64,000 nucleotides of DNA from Gammaproteobacteria bacterium HGW-Gammaproteobacteria-15. GTDB taxonomy: Bacteria; Pseudomonadota; Gammaproteobacteria; Enterobacterales; Alteromonadaceae. Positions 8,872 through 17,392 of the stretch are shown piece by piece. The stretch is taken from the NCBI GenBank assembly GCA_002840125.1, contig PGZF01000005.1, positions 734,662 through 798,661 on the forward strand, in the 5' to 3' direction. The position numbers were made by a program, and so were the translations under genes. Within the stretch, counting starts at the first letter, position 1; each line of letters begins with the position of its first letter. The notes under the pieces are model-generated. The model worked only from the letters and a program-made list of their open reading frames with translations. It was not told the origin of the DNA and did not search any database.

Positions 8872-9780
8872 ATGCTGCAGATTGTGTTGGCATTAGTGCC
8901 TGTGTTTGCGTTACTGATGATTGGTTTCTTTGCCCGGCGCTATGGGTTTCCTGCAGAGGGTTTTTGGGCACCGGCAGAGCGCTTTACCTACTATTTGCTT
9001 TTTCCGGCGTTACTGATTAATAGTCTGAGTCAGGCAAGCCTCTCAGGAGGAGAGTCGTTACGTATTGTACTGGCTGTTCTGGTATTGCTGGTAGTAATCA
9101 GTGGTATTTGCTTATTGTTAAAAAAGCCATTGGGGGTTGGCTTTGCAGCCTACACGTCTTTTTATCAGGGCAGTATGCGCTTTAATACCTTTGTTGCACT
9201 TGCCACTACTTCGGCATTGTTATCATCAGCAGGTTTAGTGGTTGCGGCTATTATTGCTGCTGTGATGATTCCGGTTTTAAATATACTGTGTGTTCTGGTT
9301 TTTGCCAGCGAGAAAGGTTTGGTTTCAAATCTGGTGCCGACTCTGAAGGCTTTAGCAACTAACCCACTTATTCTCGCCTGTATTGCCGGGGTGCTTTTGA
9401 ATCAACTGGGCGGGTTGCCAGCGACGCTTTCTTCCACTATGGAGCTATTAGGGCAAATGGCATTGCCGTTAGGGCTGCTGTCAGTTGGTGCTGCGCTTAA
9501 CCTGAGAGCGTTGCGATCATCGGGGCGGGTGCTTTATATCTCATCGGCCATCAAACTTTTGCTATTTCCCGTTATTGCCTGGGCGGTTGCTTACGGGTTT
9601 CAGTTATCCGAATTGGCATCTCAGGTGCTGATAATTTTTGCAGCAATGCCAACCGCAACCTCTGCCTATATTCTGGCCCGGCAGTTGGGGGGAGATGCGC
9701 CTTTGATGGCTGCGGTCATTACAGCGCAAACGATTTTTGCTATGTTAACTTTACCCTTAGTGCTGTCGTTTGTAGGCTAA
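8872..9780 (+). CDS. AEC-family (auxin efflux carrier-type) membrane transporter
   Basis: Inner-membrane permease of 302 aa with about ten hydrophobic segments. It matches the Mem_trans/AEC family (malonate/auxin-carrier-like), as in the N-terminal LALVPVFALLMIGFFARR and the C-terminal AAMPTATSAYILARQLGGD. The substrate cannot be told. The ATG at 8872 follows GAGGAAAAG and is preferred over an in-frame ATG at 8830. The region downstream contains CGCTGT-CGAA-ACAGCG (9801-9816), a small hairpin without a T tract. Confidence 0.9.
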   Translation: MLQIVLALVPVFALLMIGFFARRYGFPAEGFWAPAERFTYYLLFPALLINSLSQASLSGGESLRIVLAVLVLLVVISGICLLLKKPLGVGFAAYTSFYQGSMRFNTFVALATTSALLSSAGLVVAAIIAAVMIPVLNILCVLVFASEKGLVSNLVPTLKALATNPLILACIAGVLLNQLGGLPATLSSTMELLGQMALPLGLLSVGAALNLRALRSSGRVLYISSAIKLLLFPVIAWAVAYGFQLSELASQVLIIFAAMPTATSAYILARQLGGDAPLMAAVITAQTIFAMLTLPLVLSFVG

Positions 9781-9899
9781 GAGTATTTTAAGCCAGTTGT
9801 CGCTGTCGAAACAGCGTTGGGCATTGAGCCACGTATTGTTGAGCAGTGGTTCTGTGATATGGGTGTTTAATAGTTAGTTTAGGCGCTGGGCTGATTTTA

Positions 9900-10913
9900 T
9901 TATTTATTATCACCCAGCAGCTGTTTGACGGCTTTGTCAAAATCACTTTGGTATAGCTTATCCTGGATTATTCTGTACTTTTCAAACTCAGATTCGGCAT
10001 GCTGCTTTGCCATAGCCGCGCTTACTGCGCCGGCATCAGTTAATATTTCCCGATCATCAAATTCGAGAAAGGCATCAAGCCGTTTCGCCCAATCTTGCAT
10101 AGTCATGGGTATATTGCGCTTAGCCCGCTCTTCAGCTAAATCAAGATAGGCGTTCACTATGCGCCCCAGCGATTGCAGCTCTTCCTGGCTCAGGTAATTC
10201 TTCGCTACATTAATATCGGTTTTCAGAATTTTGCCTTCCGGCGCTTTGGCCCAGCTGGTCAGGCCCATATTGGCTTTGCTGCTGTCTGCGCGCTGGGTTA
10301 TTAGTTCTGCTGCAGTGTGGCCATGAATAGCAAAGTGCAGCTTGTTTTGTACTGTGGCAAAAAACTGTTTAGTGGTAGGGGCATCGTGGTTGTAGTCGAC
10401 GCTGGTAGCGTAAATATCAGTGATTTTCTGGTAAAAGCGCCGTTCCGACAGGCGGATTTCACGAATTTCGGCCAGTAAGCGTTCAAAATAGTCTTCACCA
10501 AGAAAACTGCCGTTTTCCATTCTCTCTTTATCGAGCACATAGCCTTTAATGGCAAATTCACGCAGTACCTGCGTTGCCCATTGCCGAAACTGTGTAGCAC
10601 GCACCGAATTAACGCGGTAGCCCACCGAGATAATGGCGTCGAGATTGTAATGTTGAGTATCGTAGCTTTTGCCATCAGTAGCAGTTATCCGGAATTTCCG
10701 GATAACTGCATTTTCGGCCAGTTCTTCTGATTTAAAGATGTTTTTCAGATGCTCGCTAACTGTCCTGACATCCACGGCGAATAACTCTGCCATCAGCTTC
10801 TGTGAAAGCCAGATGGTATTATCTTCATAGCGTGCTTCAATGCTCTGCTCACCGGCCTGGCCGGTAAAGATAAGAAACTCAGTAGTGCTATTGCGGATTC
10901 GTTTAAGAGCCAT
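9900..10913 (-). CDS. rhuM: RhuM family protein
   Basis: A 337-aa cytoplasmic protein of the RhuM family, named after a Salmonella SPI-3 gene. The N-terminal half carries the IWLSQKLMAELFAVD and VSEHLKNIFKSEEL segments, then YNLDAIISVGYRVNS and FRQWATQVL, all typical of RhuM. The biochemical role is not established; relatives are scattered and often lie in genomic islands or near type I restriction genes. It starts directly after the stop of the upstream membrane-protein gene (10914), so the two are probably one operon. No obvious transposase or integrase is nearby. Confidence 0.88.
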   Translation of the reverse strand: MALKRIRNSTTEFLIFTGQAGEQSIEARYEDNTIWLSQKLMAELFAVDVRTVSEHLKNIFKSEELAENAVIRKFRITATDGKSYDTQHYNLDAIISVGYRVNSVRATQFRQWATQVLREFAIKGYVLDKERMENGSFLGEDYFERLLAEIREIRLSERRFYQKITDIYATSVDYNHDAPTTKQFFATVQNKLHFAIHGHTAAELITQRADSSKANMGLTSWAKAPEGKILKTDINVAKNYLSQEELQSLGRIVNAYLDLAEERAKRNIPMTMQDWAKRLDAFLEFDDREILTDAGAVSAAMAKQHAESEFEKYRIIQDKLYQSDFDKAVKQLLGDNK

Positions 10914-11618
10914 TTAGTAGTCCTGTTGCTTGGTATTTTGTCCTTCCAGTTGATCAATTATCTTTTCAACGCGTTGATAATGGATGGCCACAGCTTTTTT
11001 TAACTCAAATTGTTCGGTGTACAACGTCAGCAAGTCAAAAAAAGACTGTTGATTATTTGAAATTTTAACGCCTTCTTGATGGTTAATTCTATCAGACTGC
11101 CTGAACAGTGAGTTACTACTGCCCTGTGCTAGTAAGTAGAGCTCATCGTTTGAATAAAAGTGCATCATTTCAAAGTCCTTGATGTATTGTGTGTAGCTGC
11201 ACCGTACATTAATTAACTTTAGGGCCTCAACTAAAAGCTCACTGTTTGCACTAATATTGTTAAGGATTTGAGTTAATTTCTTTATATCTGATGAGTTATG
11301 CTGATAGTTGTCTGGGCGGGGTGAAAGGTTACAGTAGTAAACTGCGACACTTCCTTTAGCACCTACCAGTGTTTCAACTAAGTTTTGGGTTTTAAGAACC
11401 TGTTCAAGTTCTATTTTTTTTCTTTCCCACAGCCTTTGATGTTGAAACTGCTGGCGCCAGGTTCCAAGTGCCTTAATGGCAACCAGTAACAATGCTATTT
11501 GAATCCCATCACCCACTATTGCAAAACTTGGTTCATTTACAAAGCAGGCGATCAAAAATCCAGTAGCAATCAGCGCCACTACGATTACTAAATCAATTAA
11601 ATTATTAGCTTGTTGCAT
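10914..11618 (-). CDS. Hypothetical two-TM membrane protein paired with RhuM
   Basis: Not recognised. From the ATG at 11618 it is 234 aa. Two hydrophobic helices lie near the N terminus (roughly residues 5-25 and 32-50), followed by about 180 mostly polar cytoplasmic residues with helical, coiled-coil-like stretches (for example around WERKKIELEQVLKTQ). A TTG at 11639 would add seven residues; ATG is preferred because a GGGA element precedes it. Composition looks more AT-rich than the flanking housekeeping genes, as expected for acquired cargo. Its stop abuts the rhuM start, so a joint function is likely but unknown. Confidence 0.7.
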   Translation of the reverse strand: MQQANNLIDLVIVVALIATGFLIACFVNEPSFAIVGDGIQIALLLVAIKALGTWRQQFQHQRLWERKKIELEQVLKTQNLVETLVGAKGSVAVYYCNLSPRPDNYQHNSSDIKKLTQILNNISANSELLVEALKLINVRCSYTQYIKDFEMMHFYSNDELYLLAQGSSNSLFRQSDRINHQEGVKISNNQQSFFDLLTLYTEQFELKKAVAIHYQRVEKIIDQLEGQNTKQQDY

Positions 11619-11705
11619 ATCTATATCCCATGTCGTCAAATGTTCTTAAGGTTTTGATGCTATTAATATGGAAATGTTTGACGTTGGGTTTGAGTTAGGT
11701 GTTCG

Positions 11706-13070
11706 TTACTTGCCGATACAGAACGAGCTGAAAATTTTACCCAGCAAATCATCCGAACTAAACTCGCCGGTTATTTCATTTAAGTGCTGCTGGGTTAGCC
11801 GCAGCTCTTCGGCCAGTATCTCGCCGGCGATATAGCTGTGCAGTTGCTCCTGGCCAATTTCGAGATGTTCTGCTGCGCGGTCGAGCGCGTCTAAATGGCG
11901 GCGGCGGGCGAGGAAGCTGCCCTCAGTGCTGGCGTCAAAGCCGATACATTGTTTTAAATGCTCACGCAGCGCATCGATACCTGCACCGGTTTTCGCCGAT
12001 AAACGATACACGGGGGGATGACTATCGGTATCGGGAGTCATTGGTTCGCCGGTAATATCGGCTTTATTGCGGATCACCGTTACGCCCAAATTCGCAGGCA
12101 GGCGGTCGATAAAGTCGGGCCAGATGTCGTGTGGATCGGTGGCGTTGGTGGTGGTGCCGTCGACCATAAACAAGACACGGTCGGCTTGTTCTATCTCTTT
12201 CCACGCCCGTTCTATACCTATTTGCTCTACCTGATCGGTGGCGTCTCTGAGGCCAGCGGTGTCGATTATATGTAGCGGCATGCCGTCGATATAAATATGC
12301 TCGCGCAGCACGTCCCGGGTGGTACCGGCTATTTCGGTGACAATAGCCGCTTCACGGCCGGCTAAAGCATTAAGCAGGCTGGATTTACCGGCATTAGGCC
12401 GGCCGGCTATCACTACCTTCATGCCTTCGCGCAAAATACTGCCCTGAGTGGCCTGTTTTTTTACGGTTGCCAGGTAATCAATAATCTCAGCCAAGTCAGC
12501 GGCAACTTTGCCGTCAGATAAAAAGTCGATTTCTTCATCGGGGAAGTCTATCGCCGCTTCGACGTACATGCGCAGGTGAATGACTTTTTCGACCAACTGG
12601 TGAATACGGTTCGAGAACTCGCCTTGCAATGATTGCATTGCGCTGCGTGCGGCTTGTTCGCTACTGGCATCAATTAGGTCGGCAATGGCTTCTGCCTGGG
12701 CTAAGTCGAGCTTGTCGTTTAAGAAGGCGCGCTCAGAGAACTCGCCCGGCCGCGCAATGCGTACATTGGGTAGCGCCAGCACCTGTTTTAACAGCATATC
12801 CAGTAATACCGGGCCACCATGGCCTTGTAGCTCCAGTACGTCTTCGCCGGTAAAAGAATTCGGCCCTGGGAAGAGCAGGGCTATCCCTTGATCCAACACC
12901 TTGGCTTGGCCATCAAAAAACGGTAAGTATTCAGCGTAGCGTGGTTTAGGCAGCTTATGCAGGATGGCCTGAGCCACAGCTTTGGTGTCGGGGCCGGAGA
13001 TCCTGATAATACCAACACCGGCGCGGCCGGGGGCAGTAGCTAAAGCGGCTATGGTGTCGGTAGTAAACAT
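11706..13070 (-). CDS. mnmE: tRNA modification GTPase MnmE (TrmE)
   Basis: K+-stimulated GTPase partner of MnmG in wobble-uridine modification of tRNA. At 454 aa it has the full family length. The N-terminal tetrahydrofolate-binding domain starts with [20 protein letters not shown]. The inserted G domain has the P-loop GRPNAGKSS (223-231), the TT switch and DTAGLR (270-275). The C-terminal CIGK with the catalytic Cys (451) is present. It follows yidC on the same strand, as in most gammaproteobacteria, but a terminator and a hairpin lie between them. Confidence 0.98.
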   Translation of the reverse strand: MFTTDTIAALATAPGRAGVGIIRISGPDTKAVAQAILHKLPKPRYAEYLPFFDGQAKVLDQGIALLFPGPNSFTGEDVLELQGHGGPVLLDMLLKQVLALPNVRIARPGEFSERAFLNDKLDLAQAEAIADLIDASSEQAARSAMQSLQGEFSNRIHQLVEKVIHLRMYVEAAIDFPDEEIDFLSDGKVAADLAEIIDYLATVKKQATQGSILREGMKVVIAGRPNAGKSSLLNALAGREAAIVTEIAGTTRDVLREHIYIDGMPLHIIDTAGLRDATDQVEQIGIERAWKEIEQADRVLFMVDGTTTNATDPHDIWPDFIDRLPANLGVTVIRNKADITGEPMTPDTDSHPPVYRLSAKTGAGIDALREHLKQCIGFDASTEGSFLARRRHLDALDRAAEHLEIGQEQLHSYIAGEILAEELRLTQQHLNEITGEFSSDDLLGKIFSSFCIGK

Positions 13071-13086
13071 AGGGTTGCCTCTTAAT

Positions 13087-13119
13087 AGAAAAAGCCTGTC
13101 AGCGTTATGCGACAGGCTT
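13087..13119 (-). terminator. Terminator between yidC and mnmE
   Basis: On the minus strand AAGCCTGTC, a 10-nt loop and GACAGGCTT form a 9-bp stem (13092-13119) followed by a T run. It would end the rpmH-rnpA-yidD-yidC transcript before mnmE. Confidence 0.85.
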
Positions 13120-13134
13120 AAGGTTTAACGGCAA

Positions 13135-13170
13135 GGGCAAGGAAATCATCATTATGATGACACCTTGCCC
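13135..13170 (-). other. Composite hairpin downstream of yidC
   Basis: An 8-bp outer stem (GGGCAAGG at 13135-13142 with CCTTGCCC at 13163-13170) encloses a second palindrome TCATCAT-T-ATGATGA (13146-13160). It lies 17 bp after the yidC stop and upstream of the true terminator, without a T tract. It may be an mRNA-stabilising or processing element. Confidence 0.5.
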
Positions 13171-13186
13171 CTGCTTTTGAGTCTGG

Positions 13187-14824
13187 TTAAGCCTTTTTGG
13201 TATGCAAACCTTTCTTTTCCATACCACGGTAGATATACAGCATCTGTGCCAGTGAAATCAGGTTACTGACAAACCAGTACAGTACCAGACCACTTGGGAA
13301 CCACAGGAAGAATACCGAGAACGCTACCGGCATCCACATCATGATCTTCTGCTGCATTGGGTCAGTTACCTGCATCGGCGTTAGCCTTTGCATTAAGAAC
13401 ATGCTGGCGCCAAATAACACCGGTAATACATAGTACGGATCCAGCGCGGATAAATCGTCAATCCACAACATAAAGGGCGCGTGGCGCAGCTCTACGCTTT
13501 CAACAAATACCCAGTACAGTGCCAGGAAAATTGGCATCTGGATAATCATCGGCAAACAGCCACCCATAGGGTTAACTTTCTCTTTGCGATACAGCTCCAT
13601 CATCGCCGGGCCCATCTTCTGCCGGTCGTCTTTGTAGCGTGCCTGCAGCTCTTCAATTTTCGGCTTTAAGTTACGCATCTTCGCCATTGATTCGTACTGT
13701 ACTTTCGTCAGCGGGTACATGGCGCCTTTAACAATCAGCGTGATACAGATAATGGCCAGACCCCAGTTCACCACAAAGCCCTGAATGGTCGTCAGTAACC
13801 AGAACAGCGGTTGTGAGATAAACCACAGGAAACCGTAATCGACTGTTAAGTCTAAACCATTGGCCAGTTTTGCCAGGTTGTCCTGATTTTTCGGGCCGGC
13901 GTAAAAAGTGCTGCTTAAGGTGGCTTCGGCACCCGGTTCAATATTTACTGTCGGGCCCTTAGAGCCGATAACGCCCTGACCGCTGCGCACCATGCTGTAT
14001 AGCTGGTTGTCGGCTTGTTGATCCGGCACCCAGGCCGAAACAAAGTAGTGCTCCAGCATGGCAACCCAGCCGCCGCTAGTGGCTTCAAGCAGGTTCTTTT
14101 TCTGCATATCGTCAAAGTCGTACTTGTTGTAACGCTCTGAGGTAGTGCCAAAAGCCGCGCCACGGTAAATTGGCATCATCATGCTGCTGCTTTCACCGTT
14201 ATCGATGGTTTGCACCAGATGCTGATACGGTTGTACCGTTTTAACTTCGCCGCTTTGGTTTTGAATAAAATATTCTACCCGGACATCATATTGGCCGGCA
14301 GTAAAGGTAAAGCGTTTTTCAATTTGCAGGCCGTTATGGTTAAACAGCAAAGGTACCACTAACTCGGTTGCACCTTCGGCCAGGGTATAGCTGTTTTGTG
14401 CGCTGCTATACACCGGGCGTGGGTTACGGCTGTCGTCCGGGCCATCACGGCCAATCAGGCCACTTTGGGCCACATATTCAAAACCTGGCAGGCGGCGCAT
14501 TAATGGGTAAGCATCACCGGCACCTTTATTCAGTTCAAACGCGGGCAATTGCAGATCAACAATATCACCACCGCGGCTGTCAATGCTCAGTTGCAGCACG
14601 TCAGTGCTGATACGAATAGTGCGTGCAGCAGCGGCTACTGCAGTGGCTGGTTGTTCGGCATCAGCGGTGGTTAGCTGTAAGTCAGCAGAACTGCCGCCAG
14701 CGCTTTGGCTTTGCTGCGTTACCGGGGCTACTGGTTTTGGCGCAGTGTAGATATTCCACTGTTGCCAAAGTAAAAAACTGACCAGTGCCAGGCCAATAAC
14801 TAATAAACTACGTTGTGATTCCAT
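13187..14824 (-). CDS. yidC: Membrane protein insertase YidC
   Basis: Inner-membrane insertase and chaperone acting with SecYEG or alone. The 545-aa product has an N-terminal TM helix (about 6-22), a large periplasmic domain, and a C-terminal conserved core of five TM segments with YPLTKVQYESMAKMR and NPMGGCLPMIIQMPIF. The C terminus is basic. It lies 3 bp downstream of yidD in the rpmH-rnpA-yidD-yidC operon. Confidence 0.98.
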   Translation of the reverse strand: MESQRSLLVIGLALVSFLLWQQWNIYTAPKPVAPVTQQSQSAGGSSADLQLTTADAEQPATAVAAAARTIRISTDVLQLSIDSRGGDIVDLQLPAFELNKGAGDAYPLMRRLPGFEYVAQSGLIGRDGPDDSRNPRPVYSSAQNSYTLAEGATELVVPLLFNHNGLQIEKRFTFTAGQYDVRVEYFIQNQSGEVKTVQPYQHLVQTIDNGESSSMMMPIYRGAAFGTTSERYNKYDFDDMQKKNLLEATSGGWVAMLEHYFVSAWVPDQQADNQLYSMVRSGQGVIGSKGPTVNIEPGAEATLSSTFYAGPKNQDNLAKLANGLDLTVDYGFLWFISQPLFWLLTTIQGFVVNWGLAIICITLIVKGAMYPLTKVQYESMAKMRNLKPKIEELQARYKDDRQKMGPAMMELYRKEKVNPMGGCLPMIIQMPIFLALYWVFVESVELRHAPFMLWIDDLSALDPYYVLPVLFGASMFLMQRLTPMQVTDPMQQKIMMWMPVAFSVFFLWFPSGLVLYWFVSNLISLAQMLYIYRGMEKKGLHTKKA

Positions 14825-14827
14825 GGC

Positions 14828-15091
14828 TTAGCTTTTCTCATTGTGCTTTTCAGGAACAGGATCATCACCGCCTGCATGTAAGGGATGACATTTTAATAAA
14901 CGTTTCGCTGCTAACCAACTGCCTTTTAGTATGCCAAAGCGTTCTATCGCAGTAATAGCGTAATGTGAACAAGTCGGATGAAAACGGCAGCTAGGCCCAA
15001 ATAGTGGGCTAATCAGTCTTTGGTAACCGCGCAGCAGCGTTAAGGCTATGCTGACAGCGAAGCGGTGTACTGGCGAGCGATCTTGCGCCAT
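14828..15091 (-). CDS. yidD: Membrane protein insertion efficiency factor YidD
   Basis: Small amphipathic membrane-associated protein of 87 aa, encoded between rnpA and yidC in most bacteria and assisting YidC-dependent insertion. The signature [22 protein letters not shown] and the C-terminal [14 protein letters not shown] are clear. Its start overlaps the 3' end of rnpA by 46 bp, which points to translational coupling. Confidence 0.96.
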   Translation of the reverse strand: MAQDRSPVHRFAVSIALTLLRGYQRLISPLFGPSCRFHPTCSHYAITAIERFGILKGSWLAAKRLLKCHPLHAGGDDPVPEKHNEKS

Positions 15092-15414
15092 AACTTTTCC
15101 AGTTGCCTCTGTAACTCATCATTAGCCGTATTGCTAATATCACCTTTTACCATCAGTACCAAATCGACACCAGGCAACTCATGTTGATGCAAACGAAAGC
15201 TGTTACGCACGCAGCGCTTGATACGATTGCGTTGCACGGCTAATTTAACACGTTTTTTTGCGATAGTAAGGCCTAATCGGGGATGAGGCAGATGATTGGC
15301 TTTTGCCAGGATGGTGAACAGCGGGGAAGAAACCCGAAAAGGAAGTTGGAAAACGTTATCGAATTGACCGGGAGTTAACAGTCGTAACTCCCTGCCGAAT
15401 TTCAAGCTGACCAC
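15046..15414 (-). CDS. rnpA: Ribonuclease P protein component
   Basis: Protein subunit of RNase P, which processes the 5' ends of tRNA precursors. The 122 aa include the family motif [13 protein letters not shown] (62-74) and the N-terminal [11 protein letters not shown]. The start is a GTG at 15414-15412, 18 bp after the rpmH stop. The gene overlaps yidD at its 3' end. Confidence 0.95.
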   Translation of the reverse strand: MVSLKFGRELRLLTPGQFDNVFQLPFRVSSPLFTILAKANHLPHPRLGLTIAKKRVKLAVQRNRIKRCVRNSFRLHQHELPGVDLVLMVKGDISNTANDELQRQLEKLWRKIARQYTASLSA

Positions 15415-15432
15415 GCAGCGGTTAACAGCTAA

Positions 15433-15570
15433 TTAAGCTGATAAACGCTGACGGCCTTTAGCACGACGACGCGCTAATACCTGACGACCACCTTTGGTAG
15501 CCATACGTGCACGGAAACCGTGGTTACGCTTGCGCTTTAATACGCTTGGTTGAAAAGTTCTTTTACTCAT
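15433..15570 (-). CDS. rpmH: 50S ribosomal protein L34
   Basis: A 45-residue, strongly basic protein. It begins [20 protein letters not shown] and ends with the [11 protein letters not shown] tail of L34. It is the first gene of the rpmH-rnpA-yidD-yidC operon and divergent from dnaA, the standard arrangement at this locus. A 12-bp inverted repeat sits in its leader (15592-15626). Confidence 0.97.
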   Translation of the reverse strand: MSKRTFQPSVLKRKRNHGFRARMATKGGRQVLARRRAKGRQRLSA

Positions 15571-15591
15571 AATTTCATCCGTCCGGTCGAA

Positions 15592-15626
15592 ATATTTACT
15601 AAAGGTTTCTGTGTTTTAGTAAATAT
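15592..15626. repeat. Perfect 12-bp inverted repeat in the rpmH leader
   Basis: ATATTTACTAAA (15592-15603) and TTTAGTAAATAT (15615-15626) with an 11-bp spacer, 22 bp upstream of the rpmH start. It could be a 5'-UTR hairpin or a dimeric regulator site. Confidence 0.6.
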
Positions 15627-15741
15627 ACCAAAACGCAGCTGACAAAAATGAGCGCGAATTTTAAGTAGTCTGCAGCTTAAAGTCAATCTGATCCTGTGTT
15701 TTATTGCGCTGCGATCATCTCTGATCCTGTTTTCACTAAAG

Positions 15742-15750
15742 TTTTCCACA
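15742..15750 (+). promoter_or_regulatory. DnaA box upstream of dnaA
   Basis: TTTTCCACA fits the TTWTNCACA consensus; it lies about 260 bp upstream of the dnaA start. Confidence 0.55.
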
Positions 15751-15924
15751 GGCAAGCTGATGCTGTCTGAATAAAGTGTGAGTTATTTTGCTTTTAGTTT
15801 AAATTATTCGGGCAAAAAGCGGCGGTATTATGAAAAGGTATAAGAGAAATTAGGTGATATAAAACAATATATTACAGTTATTTTTCCTGCCAATGCGTTA
15901 ATTTGCAAAAGTCAATATTGAAGT

Positions 15925-15933
15925 TGTGGATAA
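15925..15933 (-). promoter_or_regulatory. DnaA box upstream of dnaA (consensus)
   Basis: TTATCCACA on the minus strand, about 75 bp before the dnaA start, a position suited to autorepression. Confidence 0.7.
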
Positions 15934-16006
15934 GATAGTACCATAATGTGCGCTTCGTTAACTTACGCCAGCCTTTTTAATCATAATAACTAAGGCTTCA
16001 GGAGAT

Positions 16007-17380
16007 ATGGTGTATCAGTCCGTTTGGCAAAATTGCCTGCAAGCGCTGCAAGCCGAGTTACCCGCGCAGCATTTCAGTATGTGGATCCGCCCACTGCAAG
16101 CTGACAGTTCTGACACAGGGCTTACCTTATACGCGCCAAACCGCTTTGTGCTGGATTGGGTGCGCGAGAAGTACCTGAACCGGATCATGGAGCTGATCCA
16201 CGATTATTGTGGTGATGACGCGCCACGCCTGAAGTTTGACGTAGGTTCAAGCCAGAGTAATAAAGCCCGCTCAAATACCCCGGCACCGGCGCTTGCTGCT
16301 GCGCCTCAGGCCGAAAGGGTAGTTAAAGAAGTACCCGAGCCGGCACCTAAAACGATCGTTACCAGTAATGTGCGCGCTAACTACACCTTTACTAACTTTG
16401 TTGAAGGTAAGTCTAACCAACTGGCGCGCGCTGCCGCCAGTCAGGTGGCCGATAACCCGGGCACGGCCTACAACCCGCTGTTTATTTACGGTGGTACCGG
16501 TTTAGGTAAAACCCACTTATTACATGCGGTAGGTAATGGCATACTGGCGAAAAAGCCGGATGCCAAAGTTATTTATATGCACTCTGAGCGCTTTGTACAG
16601 GATATGGTAAAAGCCTTACAAAACAATGCTATAGAAGAGTTTAAGCGCTATTACCGCTCGGTTGATGCACTGCTTATTGATGATATTCAGTTTTTTGCCA
16701 ATAAAGAGCGCTCGCAGGAAGAGTTTTTTCATACCTTTAATGCCCTGCTTGAAGGCAACCAGCAAATTATTCTTACCAGCGATCGTTACCCGAAAGAAAT
16801 TGACGGCGTGGAAGACAGGCTTAAATCGCGTTTTGGTTGGGGCTTAACCATTGCCATTGAACCGCCAGAGCTGGAAACCCGGGTAGCTATTTTAATGCGC
16901 AAAGCGCACGAAAACCAAATTCGCCTGCCCGAAGAAGTAGCGTTTTTTATTGCCAAACGCCTACGCTCAAACGTGCGTGAACTGGAAGGTGCATTAAACC
17001 GGGTTATTGCTAATGCTAACTTTACCGGCCGGCCTATTACTATCGATTTTGTTCGTGAAGCGCTACGCGATCTACTGGCGCTGCAGGATAAGCTGGTAAC
17101 CATCGAAAATATCCAGAAAACGGTGGCTGAGTACTACAAAATCCGCGTTGCCGATTTATTATCTAAGCGCCGCTCGCGCTCGGTGGCACGGCCGCGGCAA
17201 ATGGCGATGGCGTTGTCAAAAGAGCTAACCAACCACAGCTTGCCGGAAATTGGCGATGCTTTTGGCGGGCGCGACCACACTACAGTGCTGCATGCCTGTC
17301 GGAAAATCGAGTCGCTAAAAGAAGAAACACACGAAATAAAAGAAGACTTCCAGAATTTAATCCGTACTTTGTCATCGTAA
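16007..17380 (+). CDS. dnaA: Chromosomal replication initiator protein DnaA
   Basis: AAA+ initiator that binds DnaA boxes and melts oriC. At 457 aa it has all four domains: N-terminal [13 protein letters not shown]; a variable linker (about 82-120); the ATPase with Walker A GGTGLGKT (162-169) and Walker B LLIDD (222-226); and the C-terminal helix-turn-helix with DHTTVLHA (423-430). The start is ambiguous: ATG (16007) and GTG (16010) are adjacent, and the CAGGAG Shine-Dalgarno is only 2 nt from the ATG but 5 nt from the GTG. dnaN follows 12 bp after the stop. Confidence 0.98.
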   Translation: MVYQSVWQNCLQALQAELPAQHFSMWIRPLQADSSDTGLTLYAPNRFVLDWVREKYLNRIMELIHDYCGDDAPRLKFDVGSSQSNKARSNTPAPALAAAPQAERVVKEVPEPAPKTIVTSNVRANYTFTNFVEGKSNQLARAAASQVADNPGTAYNPLFIYGGTGLGKTHLLHAVGNGILAKKPDAKVIYMHSERFVQDMVKALQNNAIEEFKRYYRSVDALLIDDIQFFANKERSQEEFFHTFNALLEGNQQIILTSDRYPKEIDGVEDRLKSRFGWGLTIAIEPPELETRVAILMRKAHENQIRLPEEVAFFIAKRLRSNVRELEGALNRVIANANFTGRPITIDFVREALRDLLALQDKLVTIENIQKTVAEYYKIRVADLLSKRRSRSVARPRQMAMALSKELTNHSLPEIGDAFGGRDHTTVLHACRKIESLKEETHEIKEDFQNLIRTLSS

Positions 17381-17392
17381 AGGGACTTGGTC

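Larger units (their letters stand above)
15571..16006. promoter_or_regulatory. rpmH/dnaA divergent regulatory region
   Basis: A 436-bp AT-rich gap that should hold the divergent promoters of rpmH and dnaA. It contains three GATC sites between about 15690 and 15725, a DnaA box TTTTCCACA (15742-15750), a perfect minus-strand DnaA box TTATCCACA (15925-15933) and the inverted repeat next to rpmH. The boxes fit DnaA autoregulation. It lacks the dense GATC and 13-mer array seen at 3400-3800, so it is not the preferred oriC candidate. Confidence 0.75.
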
